Source: CAVZGO01 sp963774935 (GTDB lineage Bacteria > Chloroflexota > Anaerolineae > Anaerolineales > UBA4823). From it: a stretch of DNA of 64,000 nt. The position numbers were made by a program, and so were the translations under genes. The notes below the pieces were generated by a model. It saw only the letters and a list, made by a program, of their open reading frames with translations, made no database searches and was not told the DNA's origin. The stretch's first letter is position 1. The number at the start of each line of letters is the position of its first letter. Positions 28,939 through 36,924 of the stretch are shown here, in pieces. The stretch spans positions 62,001-126,000 of the forward strand of contig CAVZGO010000003.1 of NCBI GenBank assembly GCA_963774935.1. The letters are read 5' to 3'.

Positions 28939-30501
28939 CTACACAGGAATGTTGCCGTGCTTACGCATTGGCGCAGTGGAAAATTTATCTCGTAAGGCTG
29001 AGAGTGAGGCGATTACCTTTGGTCGGGTCTCTTTTGGCTCAATGACATCGTCGACAAAACCCGCTCGGGCAGCATAATACGGGTTATTGAACTGGCTGCG
29101 ATATTCCTCCACCAGGCGCCGGCGCTCCTGAACCGGATCTTCCGCCGATTCGATGCGTTTGCGGAAAAGAATATTGACAGCTCCTTCCGCACCCATCACT
29201 GCAATCTCAGCACTCGGCCAGGCATAGGTCACGTCGGTGCCCAGATATTTACTGCTCATGACCACGTAGGCACCGCCATAAGCTTTGCGAGTGATGATGG
29301 TGATTTTTGGCACGGTGGCTTCGGAGAAGGCATACAACACTTTCGCACCATGGCGGATGATGCCGCGGTGTTCCTGCTCCACCCCTGGTAAGAAGCCCGG
29401 AGAATCAACAAAGGTGACGATCGGGATGTTAAAGCAATCACACATGCGCACAAATCGGGTAATTTTATCGGCAGCATCAATATCGATGACGCCAGCCATT
29501 ACACTGGGCTCCTGCGCGACAATCCCAACGCTGTGCCCACCGATGCGTGCCAGGCCAACGATCGCGTTCATCGCCCATGCTGCTTGAAGCTCGATGAAGG
29601 TATCCTGATCCACCACATGCTGGATGACTTCATGCATATTGTAAGGGATCAGCGGATCAAGTGGAACAATACTGTTCAGCTCATCATCCATACGTAGAGG
29701 ATTATCCCCGGGTTGGTAGGGAGGGTTTTCAACATTGTTGGACGGGAAATAATTGAGCAGCTTGCGCGTGATATCGATTGCCTCCTCTTCATTGGAGCTG
29801 ATGAGGTGAGCTGTGCCGGTAAGCTCTGCATGCACATGCGCCCCACCCAGGCTTTCAGGATCCACCAGCTCCCCGGTGACGGCTTTGATCACCTCGGGAC
29901 CGGTGATGAACATGAAGGATTGCTTCTCAACCATGATGATCAAGTCGGTCAGGGCAGGGGAGTAGGCAGCCCCACCGGCACATGGCCCAAGCATCAGGCT
30001 TATCTGTGGGATGACGCCAGAATATTGGGCATTACGCCGGAAAATCTCTGCATAACCACCTAAGGCGCGCACGCCTTCCTGGATGCGTGCGCCACCCGAA
30101 TCGATCACACCAATGATGGGCACTCCGTTTCTCAATGCCAGGTCCATGACGCGGCATATTTTGTGGCTCTGCATCTCACTCAATGTGCCACCATAAACGG
30201 TGAAATCCTGTGCATAAACATAAACCGTGCGGCCATCAATCTGCCCGTACCCGGTGATAACCCCATCCCCTAAATAGTGCTCCGTCGCAACGCCCATTTC
30301 ATCACCCTGGTGGGCTATGAAAGGCTCTATCTCATTGAAAGTGCCGTGGTCGAGCAGGAAATCTAAACGCTCACGAGCGGTCAGCTTGCCTTTGCCGTGC
30401 TGGATGGCAATCCGGTCTGAGCCACCCCCCAGGCGCGCTTTATGGCGCATCGTACGCAATTCTAAGATGCGTGGATCTTCATATTCATCTTCAATTTTCA
30501 T
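28939..30501 (-). CDS. mmdA: Methylmalonyl-CoA decarboxylase carboxyltransferase subunit (MmdA-like)
   Basis: 520 residues, a biotin-dependent carboxyltransferase of the propionyl-CoA carboxylase beta/MmdA type. It has the ERLDFLLD start region, GVIDSGGARIQEGV near residue 133, MLGPCAGGAAYSPAL near 165, and the second-crotonase motifs GFLPGVEQEH and AYGGAYVVMSS. Being in an operon with OadG-, biotin-carrier- and OadB-like genes makes the Na+-pumping methylmalonyl-CoA decarboxylase the best reading, ending a succinate-to-propionate route. Glutaconyl-CoA decarboxylase is less likely on length. A malonyl or propionyl substrate cannot be excluded. Confidence 0.93.
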   Translation of the reverse strand: MKIEDEYEDPRILELRTMRHKARLGGGSDRIAIQHGKGKLTARERLDFLLDHGTFNEIEPFIAHQGDEMGVATEHYLGDGVITGYGQIDGRTVYVYAQDFTVYGGTLSEMQSHKICRVMDLALRNGVPIIGVIDSGGARIQEGVRALGGYAEIFRRNAQYSGVIPQISLMLGPCAGGAAYSPALTDLIIMVEKQSFMFITGPEVIKAVTGELVDPESLGGAHVHAELTGTAHLISSNEEEAIDITRKLLNYFPSNNVENPPYQPGDNPLRMDDELNSIVPLDPLIPYNMHEVIQHVVDQDTFIELQAAWAMNAIVGLARIGGHSVGIVAQEPSVMAGVIDIDAADKITRFVRMCDCFNIPIVTFVDSPGFLPGVEQEHRGIIRHGAKVLYAFSEATVPKITIITRKAYGGAYVVMSSKYLGTDVTYAWPSAEIAVMGAEGAVNILFRKRIESAEDPVQERRRLVEEYRSQFNNPYYAARAGFVDDVIEPKETRPKVIASLSALRDKFSTAPMRKHGNIPV

Positions 30502-30656
30502 CAGGCAGCTCGCTTTATTAATTTCAAGTGCGGATTAAATGATTGATTTATCTTACCTCGGGATCAAGAAGGAAGTATAGTGACAATCGTCCTAATTCAT
30601 GTAGGAGGATGTCTTTTGATTGGACTATTCGATGCGTGTCAAACCTGGATTCCGCG

Positions 30657-31646
30657 TCACTCATCGAATATTTCGGCATACCCCTGATCAAGCTCATCAT
30701 CGGAAATGTGAGCATACCGTTGGGTTACAGCAATATTCTGGTGGCGAGCCAGCTCCTGAGCCAGCTTCAAATTACCCCCCGAAGCACGCAGCACAGTGGT
30801 AACAAAGTAGTGTCTGAATGAGTGCGGCGTGATGGTGCCAACCGCCTCTGCTCCCAACGCCTGGCGCACCCGCTCCGCGACGATGTTCCGTCCAGTTGTG
30901 GGTGTGATGGGTTTGATTTTTTTGCCGGCTCCGCGGTCATGCCGGGCAAAGAGGGGCAGGGAGGCAAGCGGACGACCAGAAGCACCGTCGAAGGAGGTAC
31001 GGGCAGCCAAATAATCGCGTAAAGCAGCCAGGCAGCGCCTGGAAAACCTGACCACAGCCTGCTTATCACCTTTGCCGATGATGACTGCGCGACCCTCATT
31101 CCAATCGATATCGCCGCGGCGCAGTGCACAGGCTTCATGCACGCGTAAACCGGTATCTGCCAGCGTGATCAGGAATGCCCGATCTCTCAGGCAGCGCAGT
31201 CGCTCTGCTGGTTCATCAGTTGGAACAGATGCAAGATTATTTGCATATTCTATAATAATATCAATATTATTGCGAGGAAACTGCGGCAGCCGCTGACCTT
31301 GTTTGCGTCCACGCTGGCGGATGAGCAGGCGCACGCGAGGTAAATTCGGGCTGGCAAGCTGCTCAGCAGCGAGGAACTCATAGAAGGTTGCTGCTGTGGT
31401 CAAATACAATCGTTCCGTCGCTGGCGCATAAGGTTTAAGTGCCGTAGCAAACCAGGCAACAGCATCTTCAGGGAGGTCGCCTACCGGTGTATTTTCGATG
31501 GGGAGGTGGTGATCTTCCAACACACTAGAGAAAGATTCCATAGCATTCCGGTACGTACGAGCGGTATTCTCGCTCCTGGAAAGCGCAATATTCTGTAAAA
31601 ATGAGGCAATGGCTTGCGAGATAGTGGAAGAGGACGAGGGTGGCAT
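30657..31646 (-). CDS. Tyrosine recombinase, XerC/XerD-like
   Basis: 329 residues. N-terminal SAM-like core-binding domain (about 1-115), then the catalytic domain with all expected residues: Arg in DTGLRVHEACALRRGDI, Lys in GKGDKQAVVRF, HSFRH (H-x-x-R), the second His in ARHQNI and the nucleophile Tyr in TQRYAHISDDE. Length and motif spacing match Xer enzymes that resolve chromosome dimers rather than large phage integrases. It is a single gene with no phage or integron genes near it. A dif-like palindrome lies about 27 bases upstream of its start, an arrangement known from single-recombinase Xer systems. Confidence 0.92.
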   Translation of the reverse strand: MPPSSSSTISQAIASFLQNIALSRSENTARTYRNAMESFSSVLEDHHLPIENTPVGDLPEDAVAWFATALKPYAPATERLYLTTAATFYEFLAAEQLASPNLPRVRLLIRQRGRKQGQRLPQFPRNNIDIIIEYANNLASVPTDEPAERLRCLRDRAFLITLADTGLRVHEACALRRGDIDWNEGRAVIIGKGDKQAVVRFSRRCLAALRDYLAARTSFDGASGRPLASLPLFARHDRGAGKKIKPITPTTGRNIVAERVRQALGAEAVGTITPHSFRHYFVTTVLRASGGNLKLAQELARHQNIAVTQRYAHISDDELDQGYAEIFDE

Positions 31647-31672
31647 TTATAGGTATTTTCTGATTATTTCAT

Positions 31673-31700
31673 GTTTATGATAATGATAGTTATCGAAATC
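31673..31700. other. Candidate dif-like site / palindromic operator next to the recombinase
   Basis: The 28 bases can be split as an 11-base arm ending GATAA, a 6-base spacer TGATAG, and an 11-base arm starting TTATC. The inner GATAA/TTATC pair is a perfect inverted repeat with the 6-base centre of bacterial dif sites. The outer arm bases match the Xer box consensus only partly. The same DNA also contains ATAATGAT and ATCATTAT (31680-31687 and 31698-31705), which resembles a Fur-type operator. Either reading is inference. Confidence 0.35.
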
Positions 31701-31756
31701 ATTATGATTATAATACATCTCCCCTTTCACTGTCAAGGTGATAACACAGGCTGAAT

Positions 31757-31780
31757 GTACACATCAAATTCTATGTGTAC
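31757..31780. repeat. Inverted repeat GTACACAT-N8-ATGTGTAC
   Basis: Perfect 8-base arms separated by 8 bases, in the 329-base gap between the recombinase and the radical SAM gene. It has the size of a dimeric regulator's operator. Nothing else gene-like is visible in this gap; its other content is the dif-like palindrome and the radical SAM promoter. Confidence 0.45.
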
Positions 31781-31940
31781 TCATTTGATACTGCAAGCAA
31801 TTTCAGGTAATCAAAGTGACGTAGCTCAACTGCACTCACAACTGATCAGTCCCCTGCCCCAACCTGCGAGATGCCTTATTCCTGCACAACAATTTCAATA
31901 CTGTAAGTCACATGCATGATCATTCTTGAATGGAAAATCG

Positions 31941-31969
31941 TTGACAATAAAGAACATATATTCTATAAT
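31941..31969 (+). promoter_or_regulatory. Consensus sigma-70-type promoter of the radical SAM gene
   Basis: TTGACA (31941-31946), a 17-base spacer and TATAAT (31964-31969): a perfect housekeeping promoter. The ATG follows only six bases after the -10 box and no Shine-Dalgarno can fit, so the mRNA is predicted to start at or beside the start codon. Confidence 0.85.
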
Positions 31970-31975
31970 TGATGT

Positions 31976-33166
31976 ATGGAAACCCTCACCCGTTTGGCGA
32001 ACCTGTCTGCCCCGATGGGAATTGAGTCTGATGGGGACACATCTCCGATTGGCATCTGTCCGATTGGGGATACTGGTTCCTTACCAGCCAACAATCCTTT
32101 TTACGCCAAAACGAATAAGGAACCTTACATCAGCCCGGCTGTACTGCCGAATGGGAAACGTATTCGACTGCTCAAAACATTGCTGACCTCAGCCTGTGAA
32201 CGTAACTGCAACTACTGTCCTTTTCGAGCCGGGCGCGATTTTCGCAGAGAAACCTTCAAGCCTGATGAGATGGCACAAACCTTCATGACATTAAAACGCG
32301 GCGGTGTTGTAGATGGCATCTTCCTGAGCTCTGGGATCAATCGAGGCGGATTAACCACGCAAGACAAGCTGCTGGATACTGCTGAGATTTTACGCTCCCG
32401 CTACCAGTACGACGGATACCTGCATTTAAAGCTGATGCCCGGCGCAGAGCAAGCGCAGGTCGAACACGCCATGCGCCTGGCTAATCGCGTCTCAGTCAAT
32501 TTGGAAGCCCCGAATACGAACCGGCTGCAAAAACTAGCCCCTGAAAAAGTATTTCTGGAGGAATTAATCCAACCGATGCGCTGGGTTCAGCAGCAGAGAT
32601 TAGACCTGCCTGACCACCTGGGCTGGAACCGACATTGGCCATCACTGACAACCCAATTTGTCGTCGGTGCCGTCGGTGAGAGTGATTTTGAGCTCCTGGA
32701 TACTACTGATTATCTGTACAGACATTTGGGATTGGCAAGGGCATACTTCATGGCCTTTAATCCGTTCTTGGACACTCCGCTTGAGCATGAACCCCCAGCA
32801 CCCCATGAGCGAGAAAACAGATTGTATGAAGCATCATTCCTGCTTCGCGATTATGGTTTTCGAATGCGCGAGCTTCCCTTCGATGCCGAAGGCAACCTGC
32901 CCATCCAGGCAGATCCGAAGCTGGCATGGGCTTCGATTCATCTTGCCGATCAGCCTGTGGAAATCAATAAAGCCGAATACCAGCAGCTAATCCGCATCCC
33001 CGGTATTGGTCCCAAAAGCGCAAAATCCATCATTCAACAGCGCCGAGAACAAAATTTTCAATCCCTCGCCGATTTGAAACATTTAGGCATTAATGGCAAT
33101 CGCTCAGCTTCGTTTATTCTTATCGACGGGAAGCGCCCCAACCAGCAGCTGAGCTTCTGGCATTAA
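31976..33166 (+). CDS. Radical SAM protein with C-terminal helix-hairpin-helix (putative DNA modification/repair type)
   Basis: 396 residues. The radical SAM cluster motif is CERNCNYC near residue 73 (C-x3-C-x2-C), followed by PFRAGRDFRRE and the SSGINRGG loop that binds SAM. The C-terminal 60 residues carry a helix-hairpin-helix (IPGIGPKSAKSIIQQRR), which usually contacts DNA. This resembles the family named putative DNA modification/repair radical SAM protein, which elsewhere often sits beside an unusual uracil-DNA glycosylase. No such glycosylase gene is next to it here. The start at 31976 is supported by the promoter; its substrate is unknown. Confidence 0.88.
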   Translation: METLTRLANLSAPMGIESDGDTSPIGICPIGDTGSLPANNPFYAKTNKEPYISPAVLPNGKRIRLLKTLLTSACERNCNYCPFRAGRDFRRETFKPDEMAQTFMTLKRGGVVDGIFLSSGINRGGLTTQDKLLDTAEILRSRYQYDGYLHLKLMPGAEQAQVEHAMRLANRVSVNLEAPNTNRLQKLAPEKVFLEELIQPMRWVQQQRLDLPDHLGWNRHWPSLTTQFVVGAVGESDFELLDTTDYLYRHLGLARAYFMAFNPFLDTPLEHEPPAPHERENRLYEASFLLRDYGFRMRELPFDAEGNLPIQADPKLAWASIHLADQPVEINKAEYQQLIRIPGIGPKSAKSIIQQRREQNFQSLADLKHLGINGNRSASFILIDGKRPNQQLSFWH

Positions 33167-33180
33167 CAAGTCGAGAAGAA

Positions 33181-33603
33181 TTATCGATCGCTGGTCCGTT
33201 TAAACTCTTCCCATGCACCATCCCAGGGAGTGCCCAGAGTATTTCGCTTCGGAAGCTCAACCCCTTTTAATTTCTCCATCACCTGTGCTGCGGTAACTGC
33301 CACACCACCCCAGTTCTCTGCTCTAAGTGCCTCCCCCATCTGACTACCTAAACGCTCCGACCAGCTCCATTCCATACGGTAGCGGTCCGCTTTTACCCAA
33401 TAGCCGCGCTTCTCCCAGGCAGCAACCGAGACCTCGACTGAATCACTGATTTCTTTCATCGCCATGCTGATGAAAGCCGCCAGATCATAGGTCAGGAGAG
33501 TAATTTCATTTTGGCGCATAAGCTCTTTTAACGCTAAAACCACCGCGCGGGTAAGCAGGGTTCGTTCTTTGCTGGCACTTTCAGTGCTAATAACTCTACT
33601 CAA
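33181..33603 (-). CDS. Unrecognised conserved-looking protein
   Basis: 140 residues if started at the TTG at 33603, which has AAGGAGTG five bases upstream; an ATG at 33669 in the same frame has no ribosome site and runs toward the tRNA promoter. The protein is helical and soluble, with no signal peptide: LLTRAVVLALKELM, LAAFISMAMKEI, then a Trp-rich middle (AAWEKRGYWVKADRYRMEWSW) and a C-terminal VTAAQVMEKL helix. I recognise no domain. It converges on the radical SAM gene with a 14-base gap and is divergent from tRNA-Leu. Confidence 0.65.
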   Translation of the reverse strand: MSRVISTESASKERTLLTRAVVLALKELMRQNEITLLTYDLAAFISMAMKEISDSVEVSVAAWEKRGYWVKADRYRMEWSWSERLGSQMGEALRAENWGGVAVTAAQVMEKLKGVELPKRNTLGTPWDGAWEEFKRTSDR

Positions 33604-33671
33604 ATGATCACTCCTTGGAAAACTCGTTGCACCATTCCCACACCAAAATTCAGGCGGATTATAAACCATTA

Positions 33672-33700
33672 TTGACGACTATCCTTGTCTGGCTTATAAT
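33672..33700 (+). promoter_or_regulatory. Promoter of tRNA-Leu
   Basis: TTGACG, a 17-base spacer and a perfect TATAAT. The predicted transcription start is near 33707, about 33 bases before the mature tRNA. The transcript may also read into tig, which follows the tRNA after 31 bases. Confidence 0.8.
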
Positions 33701-33739
33701 TCGTTGCCGCTCTACAGGTATATCTCTACTAATAGAGAC

Positions 33740-33824
33740 GGGGAAGTGCTGGAATTGGCAGACAGGCGTGACTTAGGATCACGTGCCGAAAGGCGTGAGG
33801 GTTCAAGTCCCTCCTTCCCCACCA
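33740..33824 (+). tRNA. tRNA-Leu (anticodon TAG)
   Basis: An 85-base class II tRNA. The acceptor arms GGGGAAG and CTTCCCC pair, followed by discriminator A and an encoded CCA. The anticodon loop CTTAGGA between CGTGA and TCACG gives anticodon TAG (reads CUN leucine codons). A long variable arm (TGCCGAAAGGCG) and a T loop GGTTCAAGTCC are present. Confidence 0.96.
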
Positions 33825-33855
33825 TTGAATAACACTTAGTGTAAGGAATTAGGCA

Positions 33856-35337
33856 TTGAAAATACAATCAGAACCCCGTGAAGATCAACAACTCACCCTC
33901 ACTGTCGAATTTGAGGAAAGCGAGCTGGATGCTTTCAAGCAAAAAGCAGCCCGCCAGATCGCTCGACGTGTACGCATCCCCGGCTTCAGACCTGGAAAAG
34001 CCCCCTACCCCATTATCCTGCGAACAGTAGGTGAAAATGCGGTAGTTGAACAGGCAGTTGAGCTACTTGTGGACGAAAAGTATCCTGAAATAATTAAAGA
34101 AGCTGATATCCATCCATACGGTCCAGGCTCGCTCGAAGAAATCGTACAATTAGTTCCGCCCGTACTAAAATTCGTGGTTCCCCTGGAAGCCGATGTGACT
34201 CTCGGTGATTACCAGTCCATTAAGCATCCTTATGAACCCAGGGAAATCAATGATCAGGAAGTTGAGGATGTTATCAAGGAGCAGCAGCAGCGCCAAGCGA
34301 TATTAACCCCGGTTGAGCGCCCAGCCGAAGCAGGCGATGCCGTCACCATTCAACTTAAGGCTGATCGAGTCGAGGAAGACGATGACGCTGGTAAAATCTT
34401 GATCCCACAGCGATCAACCGATATTCTGGTTCATGCAGAGGATGATAGCTCCTCGGAATGGCCATTTAATGGCTTTTCCCAAAAGCTGCTGGGAGTAAAG
34501 ACCGGCGACGAGATCTCCTTCTCCTACGTTTATCCCGAGGATTATGAGTATGAGTCGATGCGAGGCGTGAACGCAGAGTTCAATGTCGCTGTTGAGGGTG
34601 TCAAGTCCCGGCAGCTACCGGAGCTGAACGATGAGTTCGCAGCAACCGTAGGCGATTTTGAAACTCTGGATGCGCTGCGCAAAGCGATTCATGACGATCT
34701 CGAAACTCAGGCTCACAACGAATATCACCAGACTTACGACGAAGCAGTCCTGGATGAGCTTGTTGAAATATCAACGATCAAATACCCACCGCAGATGTTG
34801 GAAAATGAAGTCCATAGTGTGATCGAGGGGTTTGAGCGTCGAATGGAACAGCAGGGCATCACCATGGATCTTTATAAGAAGACGCGCAACCTGGACGATG
34901 AAGGTCTGCACGCAGAAGCACACCCCATCGCCGAAAAGCGTCTCAGACGCGCACTCGTGCTGGCTGAGCTGGCTAAGGTCGAGAATATCCTGATAAGCCC
35001 TGATGAATTACAGCAAGAGACTCAACGGACGATCAACTACCTCTCTCAAAACCTTACGAAAGAGGATAGCCGCCAGTTTAACGATCAGCGCGTCTTGAAC
35101 AATCTGGTAGGCAATATCCTTTCTGAAATGGTTACCGGACGGGCAACACAACGCCTACGAGAGATTGCGAGCGATGGGATATACCAGGCGCCGCAACCAC
35201 TCCTTGAAACACCTTCAGAAACCATTCCTGAAGAACCTCTTGACTCAATTACAGAAGCTGAACCTGCTCAAAGCGGCGATGAGCCTGAGATCGAGCCGGC
35301 AAGTGATGTAACCGAACAAGAGGAAATCGAGTCCTGA
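33856..35337 (+). CDS. tig: Trigger factor
   Basis: 493 residues beginning at a TTG with AAGGA upstream. Trigger factor is the ribosome-bound chaperone and prolyl isomerase. The ribosome-binding domain has RIPGFRPGKAPYPII (the family's GFRxGKxP signature, near residue 43), the FKBP domain follows (about 150-250), then the helical chaperone arms. The last 50 residues form an acidic, Pro/Glu-rich tail not found in most homologues. tig followed by clpP is a common bacterial order. Confidence 0.96.
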   Translation: MKIQSEPREDQQLTLTVEFEESELDAFKQKAARQIARRVRIPGFRPGKAPYPIILRTVGENAVVEQAVELLVDEKYPEIIKEADIHPYGPGSLEEIVQLVPPVLKFVVPLEADVTLGDYQSIKHPYEPREINDQEVEDVIKEQQQRQAILTPVERPAEAGDAVTIQLKADRVEEDDDAGKILIPQRSTDILVHAEDDSSSEWPFNGFSQKLLGVKTGDEISFSYVYPEDYEYESMRGVNAEFNVAVEGVKSRQLPELNDEFAATVGDFETLDALRKAIHDDLETQAHNEYHQTYDEAVLDELVEISTIKYPPQMLENEVHSVIEGFERRMEQQGITMDLYKKTRNLDDEGLHAEAHPIAEKRLRRALVLAELAKVENILISPDELQQETQRTINYLSQNLTKEDSRQFNDQRVLNNLVGNILSEMVTGRATQRLREIASDGIYQAPQPLLETPSETIPEEPLDSITEAEPAQSGDEPEIEPASDVTEQEEIES

Positions 35338-35357
35338 ACAATTTACTAGTAGATACA

Positions 35358-36017
35358 ATGAACGGAGAAAATAAGTTTATGGAAACCTTTAATCCAATGT
35401 CTCTCATCCCGATGGTCATTGAGACAACCGCACGTGGAGAACGGGCATACGATATCTATTCGATGCTGCTGCGCAACCGGATTATCTTTTTGGGTACTCC
35501 AATAAATGACCAGGTAGCGAATGTAATTGTCGCACAACTGCTATTTCTAAGCGCCGAAGATCCTGAAGCGCCGATCCAAATGTACATCAACTCACCAGGC
35601 GGGATGGTTTATGCTGGTCTGGCAGTCTATGACACGATGCAAATGCTCCCTAATCCCATCAGCACCTGGGCTGTAGGAATGACGGCGTCCTTCGGGACCG
35701 TGCTGCTGACAGCAGGCACTAAAGGTCACCGATACACCCTGCCAAACGCTACCATCCACATGCACCAACCATTAGGTGGTGCTCAGGGTCAGGCATCCGA
35801 TATCGAGATCCAGGCGCGGGAGATCTTGCGCCTAAAAGATCGACTGAATGATATCCTCGCACGCCATACCGGGCAGTCCATCGATGCTATCGAGCGCGAT
35901 ACCAACCGTGATTTTTATCTGGATGCTAACGCGGCTGTTGAGTATGGTCTGGTGGACCAGGTAATGGCGATTCCTGAGATCAAGATGTTGCCTCCTGCGC
36001 AGAAGGAATTAATTTAG
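35358..36017 (+). CDS. clpP: ATP-dependent Clp protease proteolytic subunit ClpP
   Basis: 219 residues. The catalytic serine lies in GMTASFGTVLL near residue 112, histidine in ATIHMHQPLGG near 135 and aspartate further on in ERDTNRDFYLDANAAVEYGLVD. ClpP forms the tetradecameric proteolytic chamber used with ClpX or ClpA/C. The start may be 35358 or 35379; GGAG lies between them and fits the second. It follows tig after 20 bases, so the two are likely co-transcribed; no clpX follows. Confidence 0.95.
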   Translation: MNGENKFMETFNPMSLIPMVIETTARGERAYDIYSMLLRNRIIFLGTPINDQVANVIVAQLLFLSAEDPEAPIQMYINSPGGMVYAGLAVYDTMQMLPNPISTWAVGMTASFGTVLLTAGTKGHRYTLPNATIHMHQPLGGAQGQASDIEIQAREILRLKDRLNDILARHTGQSIDAIERDTNRDFYLDANAAVEYGLVDQVMAIPEIKMLPPAQKELI

Positions 36018-36054
36018 GCACCTGAATGACTGTGCTCTAAGAGAAAAAGGTATA

Positions 36055-36095
36055 GAATCTGTGGGTGTGCAGCGATGCTGCACACCCACAGATTC
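36055..36095. repeat. Long perfect hairpin downstream of clpP
   Basis: Two perfect 19-base arms, GAATCTGTGGGTGTGCAGC and its complement, around a GAT loop. The stem is very stable but no T-run follows on either strand, so it may be a Rho-independent-like or RNA-processing/stability element rather than a canonical terminator. It ends 28 bases before the HAD gene. Confidence 0.75.
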
Positions 36096-36123
36096 ATAAT
36101 ATAAGGGAAATTATTACAAGCGT

Positions 36124-36924
36124 ATGAACTCTACCCAATTTAAAAATATTTGCGGAATCATCCTTGATATGGATGGCGTGCTCTGGCATGATACTGAGGC
36201 AATTGGCAACCTGCCCCGTATATTCGAAGAAATGGAACGGCGCGGGCTCAAGGTAATCCTGGCAACCAACAATGCCACACGCAGGACTGACCAATATATC
36301 GAAAAGCTGGCTAGTTTTGGTGTGAGTGTCAAACCAGAGCAGATTATCAACACAGCCGAGACAGCAGCAGCTTACCTGCACGAACGGTATCCGGATGGCG
36401 GAACTGTATACGTAGTTGGAGAGCAAGCATTAGTAGATGAATTAGCAGCAGTAGGTTTTACGCAAAAGGATGGGACACCAATTGCTGTCGTAGCTGGATT
36501 GGATCGGTCGCTGACATATGAAAAGCTTAAACGTGCCAGCCTTTACATCCAGTCAGGTGCTTTATTCCTGGCAACAAACACAGATAACAGCCTCCCCACC
36601 CCACAGGGATTTATCCCCGGAGCAGGTGCAGTCGTCGGCGCTATCGAGATTGCCTCCAGGACCAAACCGATCATTATCGGAAAACCCTCCCCCGAGATGT
36701 ACCAGCAAGCGTTAAAGAGGCTGGGGTTGCATCCTTATGAAACACTTGTCGTTGGCGACCGGCTAGAAACCGATATTGCTGGAGCACAAAAGCTCGGCTG
36801 TTTGACGGCTTTGGTGCTTTCGGGTGTCACAACTGAGGAGCAGGCTCGCGATTACCATCCATCCCCTGATATTATCGTCTGCGATCTAACACAACTACTT
36901 GGTTTGGATGCCCAGGATGCCTGA
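36124..36924 (+). CDS. HAD-superfamily IIA hydrolase (NagD-like phosphatase)
   Basis: 266 residues. HAD motif I is IILDMDGVLW near residue 13, motif II is LATNNATRR near 50 (the NNS/T signature of subfamily IIA), motif III Lys in IIIGKPSPEMY and motif IV VGDRLETDIAGA near 220. It is a cytoplasmic phosphatase of sugar or nucleotide phosphates in the p-nitrophenyl phosphatase/NagD group; the substrate is unknown. Its end overlaps the start of rlmN. Confidence 0.92.
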   Translation: MNSTQFKNICGIILDMDGVLWHDTEAIGNLPRIFEEMERRGLKVILATNNATRRTDQYIEKLASFGVSVKPEQIINTAETAAAYLHERYPDGGTVYVVGEQALVDELAAVGFTQKDGTPIAVVAGLDRSLTYEKLKRASLYIQSGALFLATNTDNSLPTPQGFIPGAGAVVGAIEIASRTKPIIIGKPSPEMYQQALKRLGLHPYETLVVGDRLETDIAGAQKLGCLTALVLSGVTTEEQARDYHPSPDIIVCDLTQLLGLDAQDA

